Source: Leptolinea sp. UBA1437 | Lineage (GTDB): Bacteria > Chloroflexota > Anaerolineae > Anaerolineales > Anaerolineaceae | Direction of reading: 5' to 3' | NCBI GenBank assembly: GCA_002329625.1 | Contig: DCTP01000140.1 | Location: 520 to 18,536 of the forward strand | DNA length: 18,017 bases | Shown: positions 7,769-14,759 of the stretch, piece by piece | Position numbering within the stretch: the first letter of the stretch is position 1 | Layout of the letters: each line of letters opens with the position of its first letter | Notes under the pieces: model-generated | Told to the model about the DNA's origin: nothing | Databases searched by the model: none | Seen by the model: only the letters and a program-made list of their open reading frames with translations | Made by a program: the position numbers and the translations under genes

Positions 7769-9759
7769 AAAGCTTCTTGAATTTGATCCAAAATCAATTC
7801 AGCCTCTTTCGAAAGGTGGCTTTGATTTTGAAATTCTTTGATCTGGTATAGAAAATAATTTGCATTTCCTTTTTCAGTCAGAATCAGATTTTTCCAACGT
7901 TCCGCTGTTTCCAAATCATTTTCCAATAAAGCCGCGAAGAAAAATGATTTCATTTCAATCATTGTGGAAGGAATCAATCCGGCGCTTTCAGCTTCTTTTC
8001 CGATTTCAACAACTTCCTTCCAATGATTCTGTTGAGCGGCCAATTCACCTTTTTCAAAATAGTAACACCATCCGTGAATAGGTTCAGTCCCCATAAAAGA
8101 TTGAAAAGTGACTGTTCGGGTCGGATTGGGAATAATCCTTTCAGGCTTCGATCGCCAAAGATTTTTCTTCATTGCAATGTTCAGAAACGGCAAATTTCGA
8201 TCCGCGGTCGTCAATACTTTCAAACAAGTGGTGGGGGTCGCATAAAGCAGAATGGTATCGGAAATATTTCCGCGAAAATCATTATGTGAAAGAGGTGAAT
8301 TTGCCGGGAGTGGATCGATCATTCCTTCCCGGGCAGAGATTTGGAAAAATTTATAAAGCTCCCTATCCGGATATTCCGGCGATTCATAGTTCCAATTGAG
8401 TAAGGCATTCAAAGAGTTATCCGTAAGAGATCGGAATGGGAATTGATCACCTAAAACAAGCGTATTCGGACTGATATCCGGAGCCCGCCACGCAAGCTGC
8501 CAAAAATAATTTTTAGCGAGATCCCATTCTTTTCTGAATTGATTTTGAAGCTGGAATTGATAACCCGCCATAAATGCGATCAGTATCGCCAACAGAACAG
8601 GGAAGTATTTCTGACGGAGAATCAAAGCCGACAGCGCCATCACAATGATACATGCGCCTGCCATAAATGATAGAGATAAGCGATCTCCGTATAAAGTCAA
8701 ACTAATTTTTAATCCCGCAGCCCAAACGGGAATTCCCCCCGTCAGAAAAAGAAATATTCCGATCAGTAAAAAACCACACAATTTTTGATCAGAAAGTTTT
8801 TCTTTCTCCTTACCGATAGAAACAATCAGCAACCAGGTTACTATGCCGACGAAAGAAAAAATCGCGAGATAGATCCATCGCATCTTTCCTGGAGAGGGAA
8901 TTTGGAAAATTCGAAGCCAGGCATCTCCGACTGCAACTTTAAAATCCGATAAGATTTGTCGCATAAGATTCCCTATGAACATTGCCGGATTATCTCGCAG
9001 ATGAACCGTTACAATTTGGCTCATATAGGTACTGGAAGAAAGAAATGCGCGCCAGTACAGAAAAAATCCAAAGATGAGCAGATAAGGGAAAGCGAATAGT
9101 CCGGTTTTTTTGATTTTATTTTTTACGGATTGTGTCGATACTTGAGGAATTTGATGAATCGTCAGCCAAATGATTATTGGCCGAAACAGTTCCAATCCGG
9201 CAAAATATTCGCAAATAAAAAGACCGGAAATTTCCGATAAAACAGATAAGAATAAAAAGATTCTCCCTCCTTTTCCGCGCTTTATTCCATAATAAGTAAA
9301 TAAAAGTGAAACAAGAATCAAATCCAATGAGAAAAAATGTAACAGGAACTCAACGGGTATCGCCTGTTCCATAAATCCCGGATAAAGCAGGAAAGAGATA
9401 CTGAGCGGAACGATTATTTTCTGAAAGTTCGGGAAAGTATTGTTAAAAACCAGGAAAAAAAGAATTGAAGAACCCCAACGAAGAACCAGAGTGGCGATTC
9501 GCCAAGAAATGATGGATTCTCCAAAAACAGGTGACAGCAAAGAATAGACGAGATATCCATATTCACGAATCCATCCCATAAATTCTTTATATTCGTTTGG
9601 ACCGCCCCGGTGATATGCCCACAGAAAATTCGGATCATCCCCATACATCCCCAGTTGAGGAATCAGCAATCCATATGCGAGGAAGGCTATCATTCCGGAT
9701 GCAACGATAAATGATCGGACAGGATGATCCGATATTCTTTTCCTTATTCGATTAATCAT
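7744..9759 (-). CDS. Multi-pass membrane protein, GT-C glycosyltransferase-like, with soluble helical-repeat tail
   Basis: 671 residues from the chosen start. About ten to eleven hydrophobic segments fill residues 15-430. The first is followed by GMYGDDPNFLW, where Asp41-Asp42 sits on the loop after TM1, the place where GT-C lipid-phosphosugar-dependent glycosyltransferases keep their catalytic acidic pair. The last 240 residues are soluble and end in a TPR-like helical pair beginning GWCYYFEKGELAAQQ (from about 563). I infer a membrane enzyme transferring sugars outside the cytoplasm, but no signature proves it. Start choice: the ATG at 9759 has AGGTG 5 nt upstream; an upstream in-frame ATG at 9801 has GGAG 3-4 nt away, adds 14 polar residues and would overlap the preceding oxidoreductase by 16 nt, so either is possible. 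It lies between two paralogous Gfo/Idh/MocA genes on the same strand. Hypothetical with a family-level guess. Confidence 0.75.
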   Translation of the reverse strand: MINRIRKRISDHPVRSFIVASGMIAFLAYGLLIPQLGMYGDDPNFLWAYHRGGPNEYKEFMGWIREYGYLVYSLLSPVFGESIISWRIATLVLRWGSSILFFLVFNNTFPNFQKIIVPLSISFLLYPGFMEQAIPVEFLLHFFSLDLILVSLLFTYYGIKRGKGGRIFLFLSVLSEISGLFICEYFAGLELFRPIIIWLTIHQIPQVSTQSVKNKIKKTGLFAFPYLLIFGFFLYWRAFLSSSTYMSQIVTVHLRDNPAMFIGNLMRQILSDFKVAVGDAWLRIFQIPSPGKMRWIYLAIFSFVGIVTWLLIVSIGKEKEKLSDQKLCGFLLIGIFLFLTGGIPVWAAGLKISLTLYGDRLSLSFMAGACIIVMALSALILRQKYFPVLLAILIAFMAGYQFQLQNQFRKEWDLAKNYFWQLAWRAPDISPNTLVLGDQFPFRSLTDNSLNALLNWNYESPEYPDRELYKFFQISAREGMIDPLPANSPLSHNDFRGNISDTILLYATPTTCLKVLTTADRNLPFLNIAMKKNLWRSKPERIIPNPTRTVTFQSFMGTEPIHGWCYYFEKGELAAQQNHWKEVVEIGKEAESAGLIPSTMIEMKSFFFAALLENDLETAERWKNLILTEKGNANYFLYQIKEFQNQSHLSKEAELILDQIQEAFQRELESL

Positions 9760-9785
9760 CAGACACCTGATTTTTAAAATATCTC

Positions 9786-10769
9786 TCAGACTTCGGTCCA
9801 TTCTCCGTTATTTTCGGCAGATTTCAATGCGGCTTGTATAAAAGCCATATTACCGGCTGCTTCCGCTGCCGTATATCGTAATGGCTTTTGATTTAAAACA
9901 CAGTCGGAGAAATGCTCGATCATTCGTGTATATTCATTCGACGGATCTTTTAAGATTGATTCTATTCCGTTGATTTTTTGGGTCACCGTTCCGTTCGAAA
10001 CGCCGAGGTGGAACCCAAAATGGGCATGAATATAGCCTTTCCGTCCGCTGATTGTGTAACCGGAGGGATAATCCGAAGTCAAACCGCAGCTCAGTTGAGC
10101 TGAGCGTCCACTTTTGAATTTGGCTAAAATATTCATCTGATCGTCCACTCCGTTGGGGTGATAATGGGCTACTGCCGCGACCGCTTCCGGTTCTTCATTA
10201 AACAGAGTTCGGGTAACATTGACACAGTAACAGCCGACATCCATCAGAGAACCACCGGCTAATTCAGCGCTCAAGCGAATATTATTCGGGTCTTTCAAAA
10301 GGAAAGAATGGCAGGTTTGGATCGTTTCCAAACCACCTAAAATTCCGGATTGAACATTCCGAATAATCTGTTCATTCAACGGATGAAAGCGATACATAAA
10401 TGCTTCCATGAGCAGTACATGGTTTTTTTCAGCTTCTCTGCCCATTTCCAGACAATCTTCGGGAGTGATCGCCAAGGGTTTTTCACAAAGGACATGCTTT
10501 CCGGCATTGAACGCCTTCATTGCCCATTCTTTATGCAGACGGTTGGGAAGAGGAATATATACCGCTTGAATCTCTTTTGACTGTAGTAAATCTTCATAGG
10601 ATCCAAATGAAAGCGGAATATGATATTTTTCCGCAAAATCTTTTGATTTTTCTGCACTACGGCTGGCAACTGCAATTATTTCGGCGTTTTCCGCTAAAGC
10701 AATGGCGGGGATAAATTGTTTCCAAGCAATCCCTGCGCTCCCCAATATTCCGAATTTTAATTTTTCCAT
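9786..10769 (-). CDS. Gfo/Idh/MocA-family NAD(P)-dependent oxidoreductase (copy 2)
   Basis: 327 residues. Rossmann motif GILGSAGIA at 7-15, EKP at 96-98 with the expected catalytic lysine, GGSLMDVGCYCVN at 172-184, then a conserved NEYTRMIEHFSDCV stretch near the C-terminus. It aligns with copy 1 (6531-7529) almost without gaps over the part counted and is clearly its paralogue, although the C-terminus is 5 residues shorter. It probably acts on a sugar or sugar derivative in the cytoplasm. GGAG 9 nt before the ATG gives a strong ribosome binding site. It starts 44 nt after the lipid-kinase gene and is followed closely by the membrane-protein gene, so all three are likely co-transcribed. Substrate unknown; divergence at residues around 155-170 between the copies may mean different substrates. 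Confidence 0.92.
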   Translation of the reverse strand: MEKLKFGILGSAGIAWKQFIPAIALAENAEIIAVASRSAEKSKDFAEKYHIPLSFGSYEDLLQSKEIQAVYIPLPNRLHKEWAMKAFNAGKHVLCEKPLAITPEDCLEMGREAEKNHVLLMEAFMYRFHPLNEQIIRNVQSGILGGLETIQTCHSFLLKDPNNIRLSAELAGGSLMDVGCYCVNVTRTLFNEEPEAVAAVAHYHPNGVDDQMNILAKFKSGRSAQLSCGLTSDYPSGYTISGRKGYIHAHFGFHLGVSNGTVTQKINGIESILKDPSNEYTRMIEHFSDCVLNQKPLRYTAAEAAGNMAFIQAALKSAENNGEWTEV

Positions 10770-10813
10770 TTTTTCACTCCTTTGATGATTGATGAAATTT
10801 TATAACAGACTGC

Positions 10814-11740
10814 CTATTTCCGAAACGGAAGACCGCTGATGATATCAATTTTTTCGGGACAGATTTCCGCATAAAACTCCGTCCCCGCAGAACAGATGAT
10901 TTCACCGTCCGCCTGCCCGTATAAACCTGTCGTCGAGAATTCCGCTTTTAACCAGGGTGTCTTAATTCTGAGAATATCGGGATGATCCAAATTCCCGGTA
11001 AAAAATCTGGGAATAAGTGGCAGCAATTGATGTAGAGGTTTCCCGTTTCCGATTAAGACGGCATTCAATTTTCCGTCTTGAAAATCATAATCCGGGGCTA
11101 ACAGGAAGCCGCCTCCTTCACGGGTACCGTTCATGGTTGTCAGCAACAAGATCATCATCTCCGTTTCGCCGTCCGCCCAACTGATTTTAGCGTCATATTG
11201 TTTGAAATCTTTTATCAGAGAACCTAATAATCCGAAAAAATAGGAAGGAAATCCTGTGAGATGAGACATGGTAGCCCGGTAATTTATCGCGGAATCAAAA
11301 CCGATTCCTGCACCGTTACAAAAATATCGACTTTTTTCATTGGTTTTTACATAACCGACATCCATCGGAATCGGCTGCGCTTTTTTTATCAGGGATATTG
11401 CCTCCTTCAATTCGTTCGGAATTTTCATTCCGAATGCAAAATCATTTCCTCTGCCGTTTTGAATGACACCCAGAGTCGCTTTCCCAAAGCCTTTCTTTTG
11501 CGCTTGAATTAATCCGTTTACAGCTTCGTTGATTGTCCCGTCTCCGCCAACGATAATTACTTGACGATAACCTTCTTTGACACTTTCTTCAACCAAGTCA
11601 ATAGCATGTTCCGGATATTCGGTTAAAACCATATCCGCAATAATTTCCTCGTCTTTTAATCCTTTTTCAACATCTTGAATAGAGTATTTAAATTTTCCTT
11701 TGCAAGCATATCGGTTATAAATTACGAGTGTTTTGTCCAT
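10814..11740 (-). CDS. Diacylglycerol kinase-family lipid kinase (DgkB/YegS/LCB5 type)
   Basis: 308 residues, the usual length. The N-terminal catalytic domain has GGDGTINEAVNGL starting at 65, the ATP-binding signature, and NGRGNDFA at 95-102. The C-terminal beta-sandwich carries the late conserved DGE at 278-280 with GQADGE context. Enzymes of this family phosphorylate diacylglycerol, or sphingoid or undecaprenol-like lipids, with ATP at the inner membrane face, feeding phosphatidate back into phospholipid synthesis. The usual N-terminal 'NP' reads Asn9-Arg10 here, but the rest is intact. The start overlaps the end of the upstream radical SAM gene by 19 nt, so the two are probably translated from one mRNA. 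Next to sugar enzymes, a role in recycling lipid released by envelope polymer synthesis is plausible, but this is inference. Confidence 0.92.
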   Translation of the reverse strand: MDKTLVIYNRYACKGKFKYSIQDVEKGLKDEEIIADMVLTEYPEHAIDLVEESVKEGYRQVIIVGGDGTINEAVNGLIQAQKKGFGKATLGVIQNGRGNDFAFGMKIPNELKEAISLIKKAQPIPMDVGYVKTNEKSRYFCNGAGIGFDSAINYRATMSHLTGFPSYFFGLLGSLIKDFKQYDAKISWADGETEMMILLLTTMNGTREGGGFLLAPDYDFQDGKLNAVLIGNGKPLHQLLPLIPRFFTGNLDHPDILRIKTPWLKAEFSTTGLYGQADGEIICSAGTEFYAEICPEKIDIISGLPFRK

Positions 11741-13437
11741 GTCTTTTTCTGTTCCTTTTGCGTAAGGATATCTTTTTGTCTCTGCTTTTGATTAGGATCT
11801 TTTTCAACAAAAATATGTTCACCCGTAAATGGATTCGTCTCGGTAGCATACATTAATGTCGACCAGGTGGATGGGGTCGGTGTGAAAATTTGAGTTTGTT
11901 CGGGAGCGATATGCAATTCTTCATTCACAAAAGTTTTCAATCCTTGCATATCTTTTATCGTACAACCCGGATGTGCGGCAATAAAGTAATAACTGAGATA
12001 CTGTTTTTTGTCAGCGTCTCGGTTAATCTGATCAAAATCCCGTTTAAATTGCAGCAACAACTCCTTTCCCGGCTTTCCCATCAGTTGTAATACTTTCGGG
12101 CTGTCATGTTCGGGCGCTACTTTCAGCTGCCCCGATATATGGTAATTGCAAAGTTCTCGGGTATAACTCTTTCCGCATCCCGGATCATGCAGAATCATAT
12201 CGTATCGAATTCCGGATGCGATAAAAATCTTTTTGATTCCCGGAATTTTTCTGGCTTTGTTCAGAAGAGAAAGAGAAGGCTGATGATCAATTTTCAGCAT
12301 CAGGCAAGGTTGGGGATAAAGGCAGCGTTTGTCTTTACAAGCACCTTGAGCCAGTTTCTTCGGACATTCAAAACCATACATATTAGCTGTCGGTCCGCTT
12401 AAATCGGTGATGATTCCTTTGAAATCAGGAAGTTTACTGATTGTCTCTATTTCAGCTAAGATGGATTTCTCGGAACGCCATTGAACAGTTCGCCCTTCAT
12501 GAACCGCAATCGCACAAAAATTGCATTCTCCGTAACAACCGCGATGAGTCACGACAGAAAATCGAGTGGTTTCTAAGGCTTTGACCGGTCCTTGAGCTTC
12601 ATAATAAGGGTGCTGTTCCCGAGTGAAAGGCAAAGAATATATTTCATCCAACTCTTGTTGTGAAAGCGTTTTTGCGGGCGGATTTTGAATAACATAGCGC
12701 TCATCATGCTTTTGAGCAATTCGATGAGCGGTTATCGGATCACAATTTTCATAAAAAATGCGGAAAGCTTTAATAAACTGCTTTTGATCCGACCGAACTT
12801 CTTCCAACGAAGGGATGACAAGAGCATTCTCCGGTAATTCATGAGAAGCAAAAACCAATCCCCGAATATTTTGCGGTGATTGTCCGTTTTTTAGAGCCTC
12901 AGCGAATTGGAGAATCGATTTGTCCGCCATTCCATATAAAAGGTAATCCGCTTTCGCATCTAACAGAATAGAACCTCTAATCTTATCAGTCCAATAATCA
13001 TAGTGAGAAATGCGACGCAGACTGGCTTCGATACCTCCCAAAAGAATGGGTTTGGTATTTTTAAAAGCTCTGCGTATCAAATTTGTATAAACGATTGATG
13101 CTCGATCCGGCCTGCGATTGTTTATTCCGCCTGGTGTGAAGTCATCGCGGCTACGCGGCTTTTTCAAAGCCGTATAATTGGAGACCATCGAATCAACGGC
13201 GCCTGCAGAAACTCCCCAAAACAAGGCGGGTTCGCCGAGACGGGAGATATCATTTAAATTATTTATGTTGGGCTGAGCAATAATTCCGACTTTATAGCCG
13301 GCTTTTTCGAGAATACGACCGATCAGTGCGATTCCGCTGTAGGGTGAATCGATGTATGAGTCTCCATTGATGAGGATGACATCTGCTTTTTCCCATCCGA
13401 GTGCGTTCAATTCTTCTTTGGTTGTGGGTAAGAACAT
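11722..13437 (-). CDS. YgiQ-family radical SAM protein
   Basis: 571 residues, at the short end for a family of about 570-740. An N-terminal B12-binding-like region (1-285) has LLGGIEASLRRISHYDYW around 132-149, a family hallmark. The radical SAM core carries the 4Fe-4S motif CYGECNFC with Cys301, Cys305 and Cys308. After it come GFECPKKL and GACKDKRCLYPQPC (Cys358, 367, 372 and 378), also characteristic of YgiQ, then APEHDSPKVLQLMGKPG (441-457) and a C-terminal DUF3362-like part with FTPTPST. The reaction catalysed by YgiQ is not established to my knowledge; a radical-based modification is expected, in the cytoplasm. AAAGG lies 8-9 nt before the ATG. A good promoter candidate sits at 13472-13501. 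It is first in the minus-strand cluster and overlaps the lipid kinase start. Confidence 0.95.
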   Translation of the reverse strand: MFLPTTKEELNALGWEKADVILINGDSYIDSPYSGIALIGRILEKAGYKVGIIAQPNINNLNDISRLGEPALFWGVSAGAVDSMVSNYTALKKPRSRDDFTPGGINNRRPDRASIVYTNLIRRAFKNTKPILLGGIEASLRRISHYDYWTDKIRGSILLDAKADYLLYGMADKSILQFAEALKNGQSPQNIRGLVFASHELPENALVIPSLEEVRSDQKQFIKAFRIFYENCDPITAHRIAQKHDERYVIQNPPAKTLSQQELDEIYSLPFTREQHPYYEAQGPVKALETTRFSVVTHRGCYGECNFCAIAVHEGRTVQWRSEKSILAEIETISKLPDFKGIITDLSGPTANMYGFECPKKLAQGACKDKRCLYPQPCLMLKIDHQPSLSLLNKARKIPGIKKIFIASGIRYDMILHDPGCGKSYTRELCNYHISGQLKVAPEHDSPKVLQLMGKPGKELLLQFKRDFDQINRDADKKQYLSYYFIAAHPGCTIKDMQGLKTFVNEELHIAPEQTQIFTPTPSTWSTLMYATETNPFTGEHIFVEKDPNQKQRQKDILTQKEQKKTWTKHS

Positions 13438-13471
13438 TCAAACTGAACCTTTCGGTTTCTTATATATAAAA

Positions 13472-13501
13472 ATTATTCTTCTATTTGATTTTATCAGTCA
13501 A
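13472..13501 (-). promoter_or_regulatory. Candidate sigma-70-type promoter for the YgiQ operon
   Basis: On the minus strand TTGACT (13501-13496, 5/6 match) and AATAAT (13477-13472, 5/6 match) are 18 nt apart. Transcription would start near 13465 and leave a leader of about 28 nt to the YgiQ ATG. An AT-rich TATATATAA run lies just downstream. It would drive the YgiQ and lipid-kinase genes and perhaps the oxidoreductase and membrane-protein genes. Confidence 0.55.
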
Positions 13502-13515
13502 AGGAAATAAGGGCA

Positions 13516-13537
13516 TCCGTTTTTTCAGAAAAACGGA
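13516..13537. terminator. Perfect 9-bp inverted repeat between tRNA-Gln and ygiQ
   Basis: TCCGTTTTT (13516-13524) and AAAAACGGA (13529-13537) are exact inverted copies with a 4-nt loop. The hairpin lies downstream of the minus-strand tRNA gene and just before the YgiQ promoter, so it may end tRNA transcription. Neither side has a U-tract after the stem and the upper stem is A-T only, so function as an intrinsic terminator is uncertain. Confidence 0.35.
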
Positions 13538-13595
13538 CAATCTTCCCAATCGATTATGAATAATAATTCAACAGTTCTTTCTGTGGAAATAAAAG

Positions 13596-13666
13596 CTGGG
13601 ATACCTGGATTCGAACCAAGATCCACAGATTCAAAGTCTGGTGTGCTGCCGTTGCACCATATCCCA
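13596..13666 (-). tRNA. tRNA-Gln (anticodon UUG)
   Basis: A 71-nt cloverleaf reads on the minus strand. The acceptor stem is TGGGATA with TATCCCA (7 bp), the D arm is GTGC/GCAC with GG in the loop, and the anticodon loop is CTTTGAA with anticodon TTG. The T arm is CTTGG-TTCGAAT-CCAGG with one G-U pair. The base pair at the top of the anticodon stem (C-T) is mismatched. Discriminator base G and a weak first pair fit glutamine tRNAs. It decodes CAA and, by wobble, CAG. The 3' CCA is not encoded (G is followed by CTTTT), so it must be added by the CCA-adding enzyme. A promoter candidate lies 30-58 nt upstream. Confidence 0.95.
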
Positions 13667-13695
13667 ATGCTTGATTGATATAACAAGCGAAGAAC

Positions 13696-13724
13696 ATTTT
13701 ATCATGAAACGTTAAATTCGACAA
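13696..13724 (-). promoter_or_regulatory. Candidate promoter for tRNA-Gln
   Basis: On the minus strand TTGTCG (13724-13719) is followed by a 17-nt spacer and TAAAAT (13701-13696). The spacer ends in TGA, so the -10 is of the extended TGn type. The start would be near 13689, about 23 nt before the tRNA 5' end. The spacing and the extended -10 make this one of the better promoter candidates in the window. Confidence 0.55.
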
Positions 13725-13815
13725 AAAGAGAGTGTTGACGGACTGCGTATCAAATTACCATCGTCAAGGAAAAAAGACAAAAATTTACAAAATCAAGAAG
13801 GTTTTCTTAATCCCT

Positions 13816-13821
13816 TATAAT
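13816..13821 (+). promoter_or_regulatory. Candidate -10 box for pyrH
   Basis: A perfect TATAAT lies 57 nt before the pyrH start codon, which gives a leader of about 50 nt. The matching -35 position (13793-13798, TCAAGA with a 17-nt spacer) is poor at 3/6, so an activator or a different arrangement may be involved. A TTGACG at 13735 has no -10 at a workable distance. Confidence 0.4.
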
Positions 13822-13878
13822 TATTCCAGATTGCGAAAGAAAAGCGAACCATTCAGAAAAATAACGAAGAGGCCTCAA

Positions 13879-14595
13879 ATGACAGACTTAAAATACCAAC
13901 GGATATTACTAAAACTCAGCGGTGAAGCGCTTTCCCCCAAGGAAGAAAATGGGATCGACCCCCAATCAGCCAATAAAATTGCTCAACAAGTCAAAGAAGT
14001 TTTCGACATGGGGGCGGATCTGGCAATTGTTATCGGAGGAGGGAATATCTGGCGTGGAAAAATCGGAATCGAAGTCGGAATGGATCAAGCAACCGCTGAT
14101 TATATGGGAATGCTTGCTACCGTCATGAATTCACTTGTCTTAATGGATGCATTGGAACACATTGGTGTTACAACCCGCGTCCAAACAGCCATTGAAATGC
14201 GCTCGATCGCCGAGCCGTATATCCGAAGACGCGCAATCCGACACATTGAGAAAAAAAGAGTAGTCATTTTTGCGGGTGGCACCGGGAATCCTTATTTTAC
14301 AACAGATACAGCCGCAGCTCTGAGGGCTGTTGAGATCAACGCCAATCTCTTGATCAAAGCCACGAAAGTGGATGGAATTTATGATTCCGATCCAAAAATA
14401 AATCCAAATGCTGTCAAATTCGATACCATTCGATATATTGATGTTTTATCGCGGCAGTTACAGGTAATGGATGCAACCGCCATTTCTCTTTGTATGGAGA
14501 ATAAAATGCCGTTATTGGTACTAAATCTTTGGGAAGAAGGGGCTCTCAGCAAAGCGGTAAGAGGAGAACCGATCGGGACACTCGTTACTCCTTAA
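13879..14595 (+). CDS. pyrH: UMP kinase (uridylate kinase)
   Basis: 238 residues, the family's usual length. PyrH phosphorylates UMP to UDP with ATP in the cytoplasm, a step of pyrimidine nucleotide synthesis; bacterial enzymes are hexamers regulated by GTP and UTP. Visible motifs are LLKLSGEAL (10-18), GGGNIWRG (53-60), DYMGMLAT (74-81), GTGNPYFTTDT (134-144) and KVDGIYDSDP (163-172), all characteristic. The reading frame is open back to 13732, but the family begins just before YQRILLKLSGEAL, and an AGAGG lies 6 nt before the ATG at 13879, so this start is chosen; the 49 upstream codons are Lys/Arg-rich leader. In many bacteria frr follows pyrH; here a strong terminator follows instead, so the gene looks monocistronic. 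It is divergent from tRNA-Gln. Confidence 0.97.
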   Translation: MTDLKYQRILLKLSGEALSPKEENGIDPQSANKIAQQVKEVFDMGADLAIVIGGGNIWRGKIGIEVGMDQATADYMGMLATVMNSLVLMDALEHIGVTTRVQTAIEMRSIAEPYIRRRAIRHIEKKRVVIFAGGTGNPYFTTDTAAALRAVEINANLLIKATKVDGIYDSDPKINPNAVKFDTIRYIDVLSRQLQVMDATAISLCMENKMPLLVLNLWEEGALSKAVRGEPIGTLVTP

Positions 14596-14654
14596 GTGAA
14601 TCCTCTTTTTTGTTAAATTCGAAATTATTTAAACCTCTCTTTTTTCCATTACGC

Positions 14655-14687
14655 GAATCTGCCTCAAGAGACTTTTGAGGCAGATTC
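14655..14687 (+). terminator. Intrinsic terminator after pyrH
   Basis: A 13-bp perfect stem (14655-14667 with 14675-14687; GAATCTGCCTCAA and its complement) encloses a 7-nt loop and is followed by the T-rich stretch AATTTCTTCATTTTT. It lies 60 nt after the pyrH stop and before the promoter-like TATAAT of the next gene, separating the two transcription units. The T-tract is interrupted, but the stem is strong. Confidence 0.8.
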
Positions 14688-14710
14688 AATTTCTTCATTT
14701 TTCCTTCCGT

Positions 14711-14716
14711 TATAAT
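14711..14716 (+). promoter_or_regulatory. Candidate -10 box for the holin/phosphatase-fusion operon
   Basis: A perfect TATAAT stands 44 nt before the ATG at 14760. The -35 region overlaps the T-rich tail of the pyrH terminator and has no good match to TTGACA. Just downstream, TTACCT (14731-14736) and AGGTAA (14743-14748) form a 6-bp inverted repeat with a 6-nt loop that includes the only Shine-Dalgarno-like AAAGG before the gene. Confidence 0.4.
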
Positions 14717-14759
14717 AGAAAAAGAATGATTTACCTCTTGAAAGGTAAAAAATAATTAA

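Noticed and set aside
9760..9801. Upstream start at 9801 for the membrane protein
   Set aside because: It would overlap the preceding gene by 16 nt and adds a polar segment; the ATG at 9759 has a better-spaced AGGTG. Not firmly excluded.
13565..13590. Small hairpin (ACAG/CTGT) just after tRNA-Gln as a terminator
   Set aside because: A 4-bp stem with a 6-nt loop is too weak.
13732..13878. N-terminal extension of pyrH by 49 codons
   Set aside because: The extension is Lys/Arg-rich with no family counterpart, and the ATG at 13879 has a good ribosome binding site and the normal PyrH N-terminus.
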